Source of the DNA: Amycolatopsis sp. NBC_01480
Lineage (GTDB): Bacteria; Actinomycetota; Actinomycetes; Mycobacteriales; Pseudonocardiaceae
Assembly (NCBI RefSeq): GCF_036227205.1
Contig: NZ_CP109442.1
Location: 4,836,001 to 4,900,000, forward strand
Direction: 5' to 3'
Length of the DNA stretch: 64,000 bases
Under the pieces are notes generated by a model, which had not been told where the DNA came from, made no database searches, and saw only the letters and a program-made list of their open reading frames with translations. Made by a program: the position numbers and the translations under genes. Below, in pieces: positions 7,177 to 15,577 of the stretch (position 1 is the stretch's first letter; each line of letters starts with the position of its first letter).

Positions 7177-9447
7177 ATGAGAGAAATCACTAGCTTTTCT
7201 GCGGCGTTTCACCGTATTCGCCGAAATCGCCACCTCAATGTCAGCGAGGTTGCGGCGAGGACCGGCTACAGCGCCAGCTATGTGTCCAAGCTGCTGCATG
7301 GCCATCGGGCCTTGCTGCCGGACGTTGTCCGGCAGCTGGACGAGGCGCTCGGTGCCGCGGGGGAGCTCGTGCGCATCGCGGCCGAGGCACACGACGGACC
7401 GGATCACTGGGTCCGGCCGGCGCAGCTGCCGTCGACTGTGCCCGATTTCATCGGGCGAGGATCCTTTCTGCGTACGCTGGACGGGCTGGCCTCCCTGCGC
7501 CACGACCGGGATTCCCCGCGGACGGCCGTCATCGAAGGCGGCTTCTGGGTCGGGAAGACCGCGCTTGCCGTGCGCTGGGCCCATCAAGCGCAGGCGGACT
7601 TTCCCGGCGGGTGCCTGTTCGCCGACCTGCATGGATTCGCCGCCGGCCCCCCTGCCGACCCCGGGCAGATCGTGAACGGGTTCCTGCGTGCGCTCGGCGC
7701 CGGGGGAGAGGCGTTCGCGGGCACGGTGGATGAGCGTGCCGCGCACTACCGCTCGCATCTGGCCGAACGGCCCGCGATCGTCATCCTCGATAACGCTGCG
7801 GACTACGACCAGATCCGGCCCCTGCTTCCCGGGGGAAACTCGGTTGCCCTTGTCACCAGCCGCGAGCACCAGACGGACCTCCTGGCGCGCAGCGGTGGTC
7901 TGCATCTGGAACTGCCCCCGTTGACCAAGGACGAGGCACTCGGGCTCTTACGCAAGCGTCTGGGCGAGGCGCGGGTTGCGGCCGACCTGCCTGCGGCCGA
8001 AAGCATCGTCCGGCGGGCCGGCCGTCTTCCGATGGCGGTGCTCATCGCGGCCGAGCACGCCGCGCATCGGGGTGTCAGCCTCGAGCGGGTCGCGGCCCAG
8101 CTGCGCAGCGCTCACGAGCGCCTGGAGATGTTCACCTCGCCCGATCCCGCGGTGAACATCTACGGCGTCATCGACGCCTCCTATCTCGCGCTCCCGTCCC
8201 AGCCGGCGAGGGTCTTCCGCCTGCTCGGCGCCAGCCCGGCCAGCCCCATCAGCGCCGCATCGACCGCGGCACTCGCCGACATCCCACCCGTAGCGGCACA
8301 TGCGGCGCTTGACGTCCTGCGCCGGGCCCATCTCATCGAGCCCGCCGCTGGCACCCGCATGCGCATGAACCACCTGCTGCGCGCCTACGCCTACGAGCGC
8401 GCCGCCGCGGATGAGCACCCCCGCGAGCTGGAGCGGGTATGGCAGCGGCTCCGGCAGTGGTACGCGACCACCGCGGCATCGGCCAGCAACGCGCTCGCGC
8501 CGGGCTGGGCCGGCCCCGGACTGCTGCCCCCCGGCGCCGCTGACAGCACCGTCGCGGGCTTCGCCGACGGCGACTACGACGGCGCGATGGCGTGGTTCGA
8601 AGCCGAGGCATCCGCGGTCCTGCAGGTCGCGCGCAGCGGCCCGACCACCGAGCTGAGCTGGCAGCTCCCGGCGACCCTGCTGCCGTTTTTCTACCTGACC
8701 AAGAACTGGAGCACCTGGCTCTCGGCAGCCGCGCAAGCGCACAACGCAGCCCGCCACACCGGAAGCCGCCTGGGCACGGCATGCAGCGTGCTCAGCCTGG
8801 GATGGGTCCGGCACGAGATCGGCCACGCCGCCGACGCCGCCATCCTGCTGACCAGCGCGCTGCAGCTGCACGACCAGCTCGACAACGACTGCCTCGCCGG
8901 CTGGACCGCCGTCGCGCTGGCCGCCGCGCAGACCATCCTGGGACAGCACGAGGACGCCCGCACGCTCTACCTGCGTGCCGACGCGCTTTTCACCAGTGCC
9001 GGCCTGACCTTGGGCACGGCGGTCGTGCGGGCCATGCTCGCCGGCACCCAGCAGGAACTCGGCGACCCGCAGGCGCCGGCCACCGCGCACGATGCTCTTG
9101 CGCTCGCGCAGGAGGTCGCGTCGAATCCGGTCCTGAGCCTGGCCCATCACCAGCTCGGCCTGGTGCTGCACGCGCAGGGATCACACCGGCGCGCCCTGAC
9201 GCACCTGGACAGCGCACTGCGGCTGCGCCGGACCGGCCGCGAGCGCTGGGGCGAGGCGGACACGCTCGTCGCCCGCGCCGGCGCGCTGCACGCTCTCAAC
9301 GAGCCCGTCGCGGCAGTGGATGCCTATCGCGATGCCGCCTCGATCCTGGACACGCTGCACGACCCGCGCGCGTTCGACGTCCGGGAGCGCCTCACCGCCC
9401 TCCGCGCGAGCCTGGGATTGCTGGGCAACGCCGACGCCGCATCATGA
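7177..9447 (+). CDS. STAND regulator: XRE HTH, NB-ARC, TPR
   Basis: This is a large cytoplasmic signal-responsive regulator of about 756 aa. The N-terminus is an XRE-type helix-turn-helix (residues about 5-60, LNVSEVAARTGYSASYVSKL). A nucleotide-binding domain follows with Walker A EGGFWVGKTAL and Walker B AIVILDNAAD, then a winged-helix part (RMNHLLRAYAYERA) and a TPR-like C-terminal half with repeated AxxxLxxAL helices. ATG 7177 was chosen for the GGGGAGAG ahead of it; ATG 7156 is the alternative. Relatives (AfsR/SARP-like) control secondary metabolism or morphology; the targets here are unknown. Confidence 0.85.
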   Translation: MREITSFSAAFHRIRRNRHLNVSEVAARTGYSASYVSKLLHGHRALLPDVVRQLDEALGAAGELVRIAAEAHDGPDHWVRPAQLPSTVPDFIGRGSFLRTLDGLASLRHDRDSPRTAVIEGGFWVGKTALAVRWAHQAQADFPGGCLFADLHGFAAGPPADPGQIVNGFLRALGAGGEAFAGTVDERAAHYRSHLAERPAIVILDNAADYDQIRPLLPGGNSVALVTSREHQTDLLARSGGLHLELPPLTKDEALGLLRKRLGEARVAADLPAAESIVRRAGRLPMAVLIAAEHAAHRGVSLERVAAQLRSAHERLEMFTSPDPAVNIYGVIDASYLALPSQPARVFRLLGASPASPISAASTAALADIPPVAAHAALDVLRRAHLIEPAAGTRMRMNHLLRAYAYERAAADEHPRELERVWQRLRQWYATTAASASNALAPGWAGPGLLPPGAADSTVAGFADGDYDGAMAWFEAEASAVLQVARSGPTTELSWQLPATLLPFFYLTKNWSTWLSAAAQAHNAARHTGSRLGTACSVLSLGWVRHEIGHAADAAILLTSALQLHDQLDNDCLAGWTAVALAAAQTILGQHEDARTLYLRADALFTSAGLTLGTAVVRAMLAGTQQELGDPQAPATAHDALALAQEVASNPVLSLAHHQLGLVLHAQGSHRRALTHLDSALRLRRTGRERWGEADTLVARAGALHALNEPVAAVDAYRDAASILDTLHDPRAFDVRERLTALRASLGLLGNADAAS

Positions 9448-9516
9448 GGCAGCGCCCGGGCCAGAACGGAACCCCGCACTGGGCCCGGTCCGCAGCATGA
9501 CCGAGCGGGCGGCGCG

Positions 9517-10596
9517 CTAGCCGCTGTGCCGGTCTTCGGCGGGGGCCAAGCGGCAGAGGATGAACCTGCTGTGCGGATTCGCGCTGTCGCTGATACCGAC
9601 CGCGTGGACTTGGGCGTGCCACCAGCTCCCGTCCTGTCGTCTCACGGCGGCCGGCACCGGCGGGACCCGATGCGCCGCCCGTGTCGCGGCATCGTGAATC
9701 AGGCGGAGGACCGCGTCCAGGCTCTCGGCGCGGACGACCGCGGCGAGGGCGCGGTCCTCGGGCAGGTGAAGGTCCGCCGCGAGGTAGTCGTCGCTGGTCA
9801 TCACGATGGCGTCGTAGGTCGTGTCGACGACCATCAGGGGATCGGTGATGATCGCCGAGAGCCCGGTCAGCTGCCGTCGCAGCGGCGAGTGCAGCTCGTG
9901 CTCCAGGTCCTGGGCGCGCACCCGCATCGAGAACCCGCAGTACAGACGGTCGGCGGACTTCCAGCCCACGGCGCGGATGACCTGATACTCGCCGGTCGCG
10001 GCGTTGCGCTGTTCCATGATACGAATGATCGGCTGGTCGACGGCGGCGTTCCGGAATTCCTGCATGATCGCGGTCGTGGGAACGCGGCCCTCGTCGACGA
10101 GGATGTCGTTGATGAAGCGGAACGGGTCGCGGCCGCTGGGGCCGCCGGTCCAGCCCGGCTGTGGCGGGGCGACGCCGTAGAGCCCGGGAGCGTGCTCACT
10201 CCACCAGTGCCGAAAGGGCCCGCCGCTGCCGGGCGGCGGCTCCTGCCACTCCCACGCCGCCACCAGCGGCGGCGGCGTGAAGCCGGAGCCGGCCCGCGCG
10301 TAGCAGGCGAGGATCGCGATCGGTGTCCCGTCCCGGCCGCCGAGAACCGGCCGTAGCGCGATGTCGAACTCTTCGTTGGCGTAGTGATGGCGCTCGCGCA
10401 ACGGTCTCCGGGTCTGCCGCACGATGGTTGCCGCGGGTGGCAGGAGTTTGCGCGCGATGTTGTCGGCATTGTTCAACGACAGCCCCGTATACAGCCGCTC
10501 AGCGATGGCGTACAGCCTGGCGTCGGCGTCGAGCACCATCCACAACCCCATGTCCCGGTGGGGAGACGGGGTCTCGCCGGACCTGGAAGTGCCCAT
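9517..10596 (-). CDS. PAS-like sensory domain protein
   Basis: The protein is about 359 aa, soluble, with no signal peptide. The N-terminal part (DARLYAIAERLYTGLSLNN, then RQTRRPLRERHHYANEEFDI) and the C-terminal part (GLSAIITDPLMVVDTTYDAIVMTSDDYL, HRVPPVPAAVRRQDGSWWHAQVHA) both look like PAS folds: a default-value strand, helices, then a strand with QDGSWWHAQV. Mycobacterial and actinobacterial PAS proteins of this shape exist, but their ligands are not known to me. No kinase or output domain is attached. It faces the STAND gene tail to tail. Confidence 0.6.
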   Translation of the reverse strand: MGTSRSGETPSPHRDMGLWMVLDADARLYAIAERLYTGLSLNNADNIARKLLPPAATIVRQTRRPLRERHHYANEEFDIALRPVLGGRDGTPIAILACYARAGSGFTPPPLVAAWEWQEPPPGSGGPFRHWWSEHAPGLYGVAPPQPGWTGGPSGRDPFRFINDILVDEGRVPTTAIMQEFRNAAVDQPIIRIMEQRNAATGEYQVIRAVGWKSADRLYCGFSMRVRAQDLEHELHSPLRRQLTGLSAIITDPLMVVDTTYDAIVMTSDDYLAADLHLPEDRALAAVVRAESLDAVLRLIHDAATRAAHRVPPVPAAVRRQDGSWWHAQVHAVGISDSANPHSRFILCRLAPAEDRHSG

Positions 10597-10668
10597 CACC
10601 GCAGCGTAGGGGGTGGGCGCCGCTCGACTGCCGTGCCGCAGCGCACTGTCACCGATGGGATGACGCGA

Positions 10669-11418
10669 TCAGAACGTGGCCCCGCCGTCGAGCTGCAGGA
10701 CCGATCCGGTCACGAACGCGGAGTCGTCGCTAGCCAGATACAACGCCGCAGCACGGATTTCCCCGGGATCCCCGATGCGCCGCAGCGCAGCCGTCCGCTC
10801 GAGCAGCGCGACCGTCTTCTCATCCCACCCAGCGGCCATCTTCGTCCGGAACGGCCCGCACTGGATCGCATTCACCCGCACCCCGAGCGGGCCGAAACTC
10901 TGCGCGTGCGCCTGGGTGAGCGTGTTGACCGCCGACTTCGCCACGGCGTAGGGCACGAAGGGATCCTTGGGTCGCACCGCGCCGGTCGAGGTCACGTTGA
11001 TGATCGACCCGCCGCCGGCCTTCGCCATGTGCGCTGCGAATCCTTGGGACAGCGCGATCGTGCCCATCAGGTTGACGTCCAGCACCTTGCGCCACATCCG
11101 CTCGTCGAGATCGTCGACGCTGCGGTACGGGATCGCCATCCCGGCGTTGTTCACCAGCACATCCGCACGGCCGAAACGCGTGTGCACGCTGTCCACCAAA
11201 GCACCGCACTCATCCCAGGACCCGACGTTGCACGAGCGCGCCAGAGCCTCGACACCATGGTCCCGCCGGACCTGCACCGCCGCCTCCTCGCAGGCGACGC
11301 CGTTGCGACTGGCGATCACCACGGCCGCGCCCTCGGACGCGAACACCTCGACGATCTGACGGCCCAGCCCCGTCGCCCCGCCCGTGACCACCGCGACACG
11401 ACCTGCGAGCTTCCCCAT
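10669..11418 (-). CDS. SDR family NAD(P)-dependent oxidoreductase
   Basis: A classical short-chain dehydrogenase/reductase of 249 aa that oxidises or reduces a carbonyl or hydroxyl group with NAD(P). The cofactor motif TGGATGLG lies at 12-19, NNAG at 90-93, the catalytic serine in INVTSTGA at about 144, and the YxxxK pair at Y157 and K161. The C-terminus (SDDSAFVTGSVLQLDGGATF) is the usual SDR ending. Length and motifs are complete. The substrate cannot be told from sequence, and the gene stands alone. Confidence 0.9.
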   Translation of the reverse strand: MGKLAGRVAVVTGGATGLGRQIVEVFASEGAAVVIASRNGVACEEAAVQVRRDHGVEALARSCNVGSWDECGALVDSVHTRFGRADVLVNNAGMAIPYRSVDDLDERMWRKVLDVNLMGTIALSQGFAAHMAKAGGGSIINVTSTGAVRPKDPFVPYAVAKSAVNTLTQAHAQSFGPLGVRVNAIQCGPFRTKMAAGWDEKTVALLERTAALRRIGDPGEIRAAALYLASDDSAFVTGSVLQLDGGATF

Positions 11419-11574
11419 CGAATCCCCTCGTACGCTGCGCTCCGACGACGGCTCCGGACGCTACCAGCGCACAACCTCATGATCCACTGACGCGCCCTCC
11501 GCGCAGGCGAACCAAAACATTCACCACAAGTCCCCCGGAGTGCCTGCAGAAGCAAGGTGGAAACAATTTCCATC

Positions 11575-11622
11575 TTGACAAGTCTGGCACACATTCAGCA
11601 CAAGATCAGCACACATTTGTGC
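11575..11622 (+). promoter_or_regulatory. Putative promoter and palindromic operator, copy 1
   Basis: TTGACA at 11575-11580 is followed, after 28 bases, by the imperfect palindrome GCACACATTTGTGC (11609-11622). The same pair with identical 28-base spacing occurs at 34196-34243 upstream of the other DUF6355 gene, where the palindrome is perfect (GCACAAATTTGTGC). Conserved spacing in two otherwise diverged copies supports a shared control site. No strong -10 box is obvious. Confidence 0.5.
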
Positions 11623-11747
11623 TCGTCATATCCTTCCCTCCGGGCGGCACATTCGCGATGGTTGATCCATGTGAATCGACCACCTCCCCCTCCGGCGATG
11701 CCCGGCCCCGGCGCCACTGGGTCACCGCATCGCCAGGCCGATTCGCA

Positions 11748-11796
11748 GCGCTGCTGGGCGGCACCCTCGGTGTCGTCAGGCGCCGCCCAGCAGCGC
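11748..11796 (+). promoter_or_regulatory. Conserved hairpin in long leader, copy 1
   Basis: A perfect 15-base inverted repeat (GCGCTGCTGGGCGGC at 11748-11762, its complement at 11782-11796) encloses a 19-base loop containing CGGTGTCGTCAG. The region between the putative promoter and the ATG at 12103 is about 500 bases. The homologous leader at about 33674-34243 keeps the loop sequence and the stem, with at least one change that retains G-U pairing. A structured regulatory RNA is possible; a short leader peptide is not excluded. Confidence 0.45.
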
Positions 11797-12102
11797 GAGC
11801 CGCACCGCCCGTGGACCTTGTCCAGCCCGGCAGAGCCACCACTGCCCGGGCATGCCAGACGCGGTGGACCCCAACGCCCACGCGGGGTCCACCGCGTCGC
11901 ACCAACCTTGTCAACCTCGGAACCTCCATCCGGCCGCCCCTGGTGTCCAACCTGCGCCACCTAGAAGCCGGCACACGGATTCATCGCCGCGATGGACGAC
12001 GTGGAGTCCATCGCGGGAAAATAGCCGCCCTCTCACCTCTCGCTATTCGACGTTCTTCTGAACGGTTTCCGATTCCGCAGATAACCTGTCTAGGGCGAAA
12101 AC

Positions 12103-12441
12103 ATGTTCACATCCGGTATTGTTCGCCGCTCACTGCTCATCGGGTTCGCCACCTTGGCCCTCGGAAGCGCGGCCGCCGGCGAGGCCTCTGCCGCCGTAGC
12201 CCCCGAAACCCGCGTCGGCCGCGGAAGCGTGCGGCTACCTCGGAGACGGCACGTTCCGGCACTGTGACGGTGGGACCGGCTCGATGGTGATGCTCGACGT
12301 CGAGGACCGCTGGGGGTCTATCTACCACTACTGCGTCGGCCCGGCACGACGGACATCCAGCCGGTCATTCCGTGGCGCATTGGGGACGCCTGGTGGAACA
12401 GCGGCGTCGGCTGCCAGCCCGGGTACGACGGCCCTGCCTGA
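12103..12441 (+). pseudogene. Secreted DUF6355-type protein, two frameshifts
   Basis: ATG 12103 follows CTAGGG and opens a signal peptide (SLLIGFATLALGSAAAGEASA). The frame is lost at a run of five Cs (12200-12204); removing one C gives APKPASAAEACGYLGDG. It is lost again near 12341-12344, where adding one G restores CVGPGTTDIQPVIPW through to a stop at 12439-12441. The rebuilt protein of about 112 aa has the Cys-rich pattern of DUF6355 (ACGY, HC, YCVGPGTT, AWWNSG, C), a family of small secreted actinobacterial proteins annotated near natural-product genes. Function is unknown. Decay and sequencing error are both possible. Confidence 0.65.
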
Positions 12442-12507
12442 TCCCTCCGCGGCGTGGCGGGCGCCCCGTGCTGGGCCCGCCACACCGCCGACCGCGTGGA
12501 GGCTCCG

Positions 12508-13077
12508 ATGACCCGCATCAGGTGCACGGTCGCAGGCCTGATGATCACCGCCACGGCCGTCGCCGGCTGCTCGAACACCACGGTACAGTCGGCCGTTCCG
12601 CCGAGCCTGAGTGTCGTGTCGCCCTCGTGGATTCCGACGCCCGAACACGCCATGGCAGGGGCCGCGCTGCAGGTGTACCGGCAGTACTGGCAGCTGCGCG
12701 AGCACGCCGAAGCATCCCCGGGCGCCCAGGACTGGCGGGCATCGTTCGCGCATCTCCTGGCCGAGCCGGCGCTGACGACCATCGTCGATGAACTCGCGGA
12801 CCTCGCGTCCATCCCGGCGCACATGGCGGGGCAGTACCACCGCGCGCCGAAAGCCCGGTCCGTCTCCACCGTCGAGCCGGCCCGCGTGGTGATCGTCGAC
12901 TGCCTCGACGCATCCGCCGAGCGCCTGGTCAGCGACCGGCCAGGCGATGCCGGTAAGAACCTCGCCAACCCCGGGCAGCCCCGCCGCTACCGGCTCGAGG
13001 TCGAGGTTGTGCGCTGTCCCGCGCCGTACCGCTGGCTTGTGCGCACCATCCGGCCACAGCTGGACGAGGCATGCTGA
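12508..13077 (+). CDS. Putative lipoprotein
   Basis: The 189-aa product starts at ATG 12508, after GTGGAGG. Residues about 8-20 form a lipoprotein signal ending in a VAGC lipobox, so it should be lipidated and held on the outer face of the membrane. The mature part (AALQVYRQYWQLREHA, then VEVVRCPAPYRWLVRTIRPQ) resembles small NTF2-like secreted proteins but shows no catalytic motif. It follows the DUF6355 pseudogene by 66 bases and may have shared its transcript. Confidence 0.7.
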   Translation: MTRIRCTVAGLMITATAVAGCSNTTVQSAVPPSLSVVSPSWIPTPEHAMAGAALQVYRQYWQLREHAEASPGAQDWRASFAHLLAEPALTTIVDELADLASIPAHMAGQYHRAPKARSVSTVEPARVVIVDCLDASAERLVSDRPGDAGKNLANPGQPRRYRLEVEVVRCPAPYRWLVRTIRPQLDEAC

Positions 13078-13210
13078 GTCATCAGCGTCAACCGCAGGGT
13101 CTGCGTGACGATCCCGGTCGGCGCCGCCCAGCGCGGGTTTCCTCTGCGGGGCGCCATGTGGCCTGCGGCGATACCGCAACCCGGCGTTGCGGCCCGCTAC
13201 TTAGAGAGCG

Positions 13211-13555
13211 ATGATATCGAACATGCGTTCGACATCATCAGGTCCAGCGGGCTGGCGGCGAATCGATCCACCTCGGCATGTCTGGGTGAACGTGCCGAAG
13301 TTGTTCCCGGTCTCCCCGCGCCACCTGCACGAGTCGATACCGGGCGGCGTTCAGACCAGCTACGAAGCTGCGGGGATCCTCGTGGCCGAGGTCTCGTGGG
13401 CGAGCGGCGGGCGGCTGGGCCTGGTGAAGTACCAGCTGCTCTCGGCGGACCGGCAATGGCAGACGGTGGTGGAGCACTACGTGCCAGCCCACATGTACCG
13501 GCCGATGACCCGACTACGGCAAGACCGGGACTACGGACGAGGACACGGCCACTAG
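13211..13555 (+). CDS. Hypothetical protein, 114 aa
   Basis: The C-terminal two thirds (PRHVWVNVPKLFPVSPRHLHE, then LVAEVSWASGGRLGLVKYQL) have good codon use and an alternating beta pattern. The first 25 residues are weaker, and a second frame upstream (from 13105, MTIPVGAAQRGFPLRGAMWP) also looks partly coding, so the true gene may start at 13105 and contain a frameshift near 13210-13270. I do not recognise the family. The next gene downstream has the same orientation. Confidence 0.5.
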   Translation: MISNMRSTSSGPAGWRRIDPPRHVWVNVPKLFPVSPRHLHESIPGGVQTSYEAAGILVAEVSWASGGRLGLVKYQLLSADRQWQTVVEHYVPAHMYRPMTRLRQDRDYGRGHGH

Positions 13556-13868
13556 AACGCCGCCCGGCTTCAGGAGCAGCTCGTCGGCGATCTCCGTGGA
13601 GGCGGTCATGTCGTCAATGCGGCGCACCTTCTGAGTGCCGGCGGCCGAGCCCGACTTGCACGACTGCCGCCCGGGTCGCCGCAGTCGACACGGCTGGATA
13701 CAGTCTCGGACGGGCCGGCACGCAGGCCTCTCTCCGAGCGCCATGGTCGCCACGCCGACCTCGGGTGCGCCGAGGACAAGGTCCGTGATCGCGTGCCCCC
13801 GGATGCCAGCGACACGTGTTCGCGCGACCAGCGGGGAAGCGTGGTTCCTCGTGGTGAGGCAGCAGAAC

Positions 13869-14417
13869 ATGACCCACGATCAGGCTTTCAAGACCGCCGC
13901 CCGGGAGCGCGCGGCCAGCCGGGGCATCAACTACACCGCGGCCCGGCGGGAAATCCTCGACCAGCTCGCCGAAGTCGCCGAGTTCGGGCACCTGCCGGTG
14001 ATCTGGGAGAGCGCCCGGGTTCGTGTCCCGTTCGTCAGGCCGCCCCGTGAGCGGCACCAACTGGCGCTCGGTGCGATCGAGCTTGCGATCCGCGAGAGCG
14101 GCGCTCTCGAGGGAGCGATGCACCGCGACCGGTGGCGCACGCTCGACAGCCACATCGATCTCGACTGGGACGGCGGCCCGTACGCGCACGAGGTGCTGCG
14201 CGAGCTGATTGCCTTCGCCGAGGCCCCGGACACCGGCACTGTCGACCCGGGGCAACTGCGGCCCGGGGTGAGCTTGTTGGGCGACCTCAACGCCGTGTGG
14301 ATCAGCGGCGTGCGCGTGCGGTTCCGCCCGTACAAGCCGATCGGCGCCGAAACCGCACGTGCCCAGACGCTCGCCGGGATCCGCGCCCGGACAACCACCG
14401 GCGGAATCACGGCCTAG
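13869..14417 (+). CDS. Hypothetical protein with AARxRA N-terminal motif
   Basis: The 182-aa protein starts at ATG 13869 behind GGTGAGG. It opens MTHDQAFKTAARERAASRGI, then NYTAARREI. This type of N-terminal helix recurs in many small actinobacterial proteins of mobile or accessory regions; its role is unknown to me. The rest mixes helices with VSLLGDLNAVWISGVRVRF near the end. No membrane segment or catalytic motif is visible. The in-frame upstream ATG at 13635 adds a stretch with non-coding character and was rejected. Confidence 0.6.
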   Translation: MTHDQAFKTAARERAASRGINYTAARREILDQLAEVAEFGHLPVIWESARVRVPFVRPPRERHQLALGAIELAIRESGALEGAMHRDRWRTLDSHIDLDWDGGPYAHEVLRELIAFAEAPDTGTVDPGQLRPGVSLLGDLNAVWISGVRVRFRPYKPIGAETARAQTLAGIRARTTTGGITA

Positions 14418-14787
14418 CGCCGTCGGGGTGCCGTCGCCTGCGGATGTGGTCCGGAGCGACGGCCCTTGAGCGCCGCGGTCGCGTTGGTGTTGGGCCCGTG
14501 GATGGCCGGCGGGCTCGGCGCGGCGACGGCTCGTCTAAGCGCCGGGGAGCGAGCCGGCGCCGGAGCTGTTCGAGCTGGCCCACGGGGACCCGGCTCCTCC
14601 CGGCTGCGCGTGCACCCCCGCGGCCGGGACGTTGCGCCCCACTCCACCCCGGAGCCCGCCGTAGTTCGTGGTGCGCCAGTCGTTCTGTCGTGAGCGGTCT
14701 GGAGAACGTGATGTCGATGTTGCTGCACGCGGGTGAAGTATCCCTCGGTTGTTGAGTCGAAAGATCACGGCCAGTACTGTTCCGCCC
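14418..14787. other. Intergenic, no gene seen
   Basis: Short frames on both strands here lack ribosome sites and recognisable sequence. TACTGT at about 14775, 7 to 8 bases before the GTG at 14788, could be the -10 box of a leaderless transcript for the next gene. Confidence 0.35.
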
Positions 14788-15195
14788 GTGAATCGTGACC
14801 GGGGGGAGGCTGAGTCACGTCTGGCGCTGATCGCGCGCGACATCCGGGCTGGCCTGCGTGGCCCCGGTGATTTCATGGATGCCTTCGCTGGCGCCAATGT
14901 GTTTGTCCGTCGGCCGGAGCAGCCTGGTCTGCTGGTGATGGATCTGGCGGAGCGTGGGCGATGGATGGTCGCGTTCTCGACGCTTGCGCGGCTTGCAGCA
15001 TATGAGGGTGAATGCGACTACTTCGCCACGACGGGCGCGGATCTACTCGAGCTGATTCCGCCGGGCGTGGGCCTGATGGTCGATCCGGATGACCAGCACC
15101 GGTTTCCGGTGCTGGCCCGGATGGCGCCACCGGATGCCCTGGCGCGGGCATGGGCGCAGGTGCTTACAGCAGGGCGTACTACGGCGCCAGCGTGA
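14788..15195 (+). CDS. SseB-like protein beside toxin cluster
   Basis: About 135 aa. The segment from FAGANVFVRRPEQPGLLVMD through AFSTLARLAAYEGECDYFAT to PPGVGLMVDPDDQHRF follows the pattern of SseB N-terminal domains, which in actinobacteria are common in ESX and toxin loci; their molecular role is unclear. GTG 14788 is preferred; TTG 14749 is in frame upstream. It lies 40 bases ahead of the WXG-like gene and is probably in the same operon. Confidence 0.65.
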   Translation: MNRDRGEAESRLALIARDIRAGLRGPGDFMDAFAGANVFVRRPEQPGLLVMDLAERGRWMVAFSTLARLAAYEGECDYFATTGADLLELIPPGVGLMVDPDDQHRFPVLARMAPPDALARAWAQVLTAGRTTAPA

Positions 15196-15235
15196 CGGGC
15201 TGGTCGTCGCGGTACGAAGGGGAGGAATAGCAAAA

Positions 15236-15577
15236 GTGGATGGGCCCGGCTTTCATGTCGAGGTCGACGTGCTGGAGAGCGCGTCGACGAGCATGGGCGA
15301 GATCGTGCATGACCAGAGCAGCTTCCAGTTGCGTGGTCTGTGCGGAGAGCCGCCGCTGTACGGGCACGACGGTGTCCACGGGGCGCTGGCGGAGTTCTGT
15401 GGCCGGTGGAGCGTGGGCCTGGACGCACTCGCCGACCGCGCCGGCGACCTCGGTGACCTGCTCGGCAAGGCAGCCAAGGCCTACCGCGGCGTTGAACACA
15501 GCAACACCGCAGCCCTGAAGGACGATCCAGGCCGGGACGCGGTCACCCCGGACGAGCCGGGCCGCGGGGCGGTTTGA
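15236..15577 (+). CDS. WXG100-like small partner of GH-E toxin
   Basis: The 113-aa product starts at GTG 15236 after GGGGAGGA. It is helical with a long second half (GALAEFCGRWSVGLDALADR, then LGDLLGKAAKAYRGVEHSNT), the usual layout of small ESX/WXG-type proteins encoded just before type VII toxins. The exact WXG is not present; the turn is RWS. Its stop overlaps the start of the toxin gene, so coupling is likely. It may act as the export partner or chaperone of the toxin. Confidence 0.65.
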   Translation: MDGPGFHVEVDVLESASTSMGEIVHDQSSFQLRGLCGEPPLYGHDGVHGALAEFCGRWSVGLDALADRAGDLGDLLGKAAKAYRGVEHSNTAALKDDPGRDAVTPDEPGRGAV

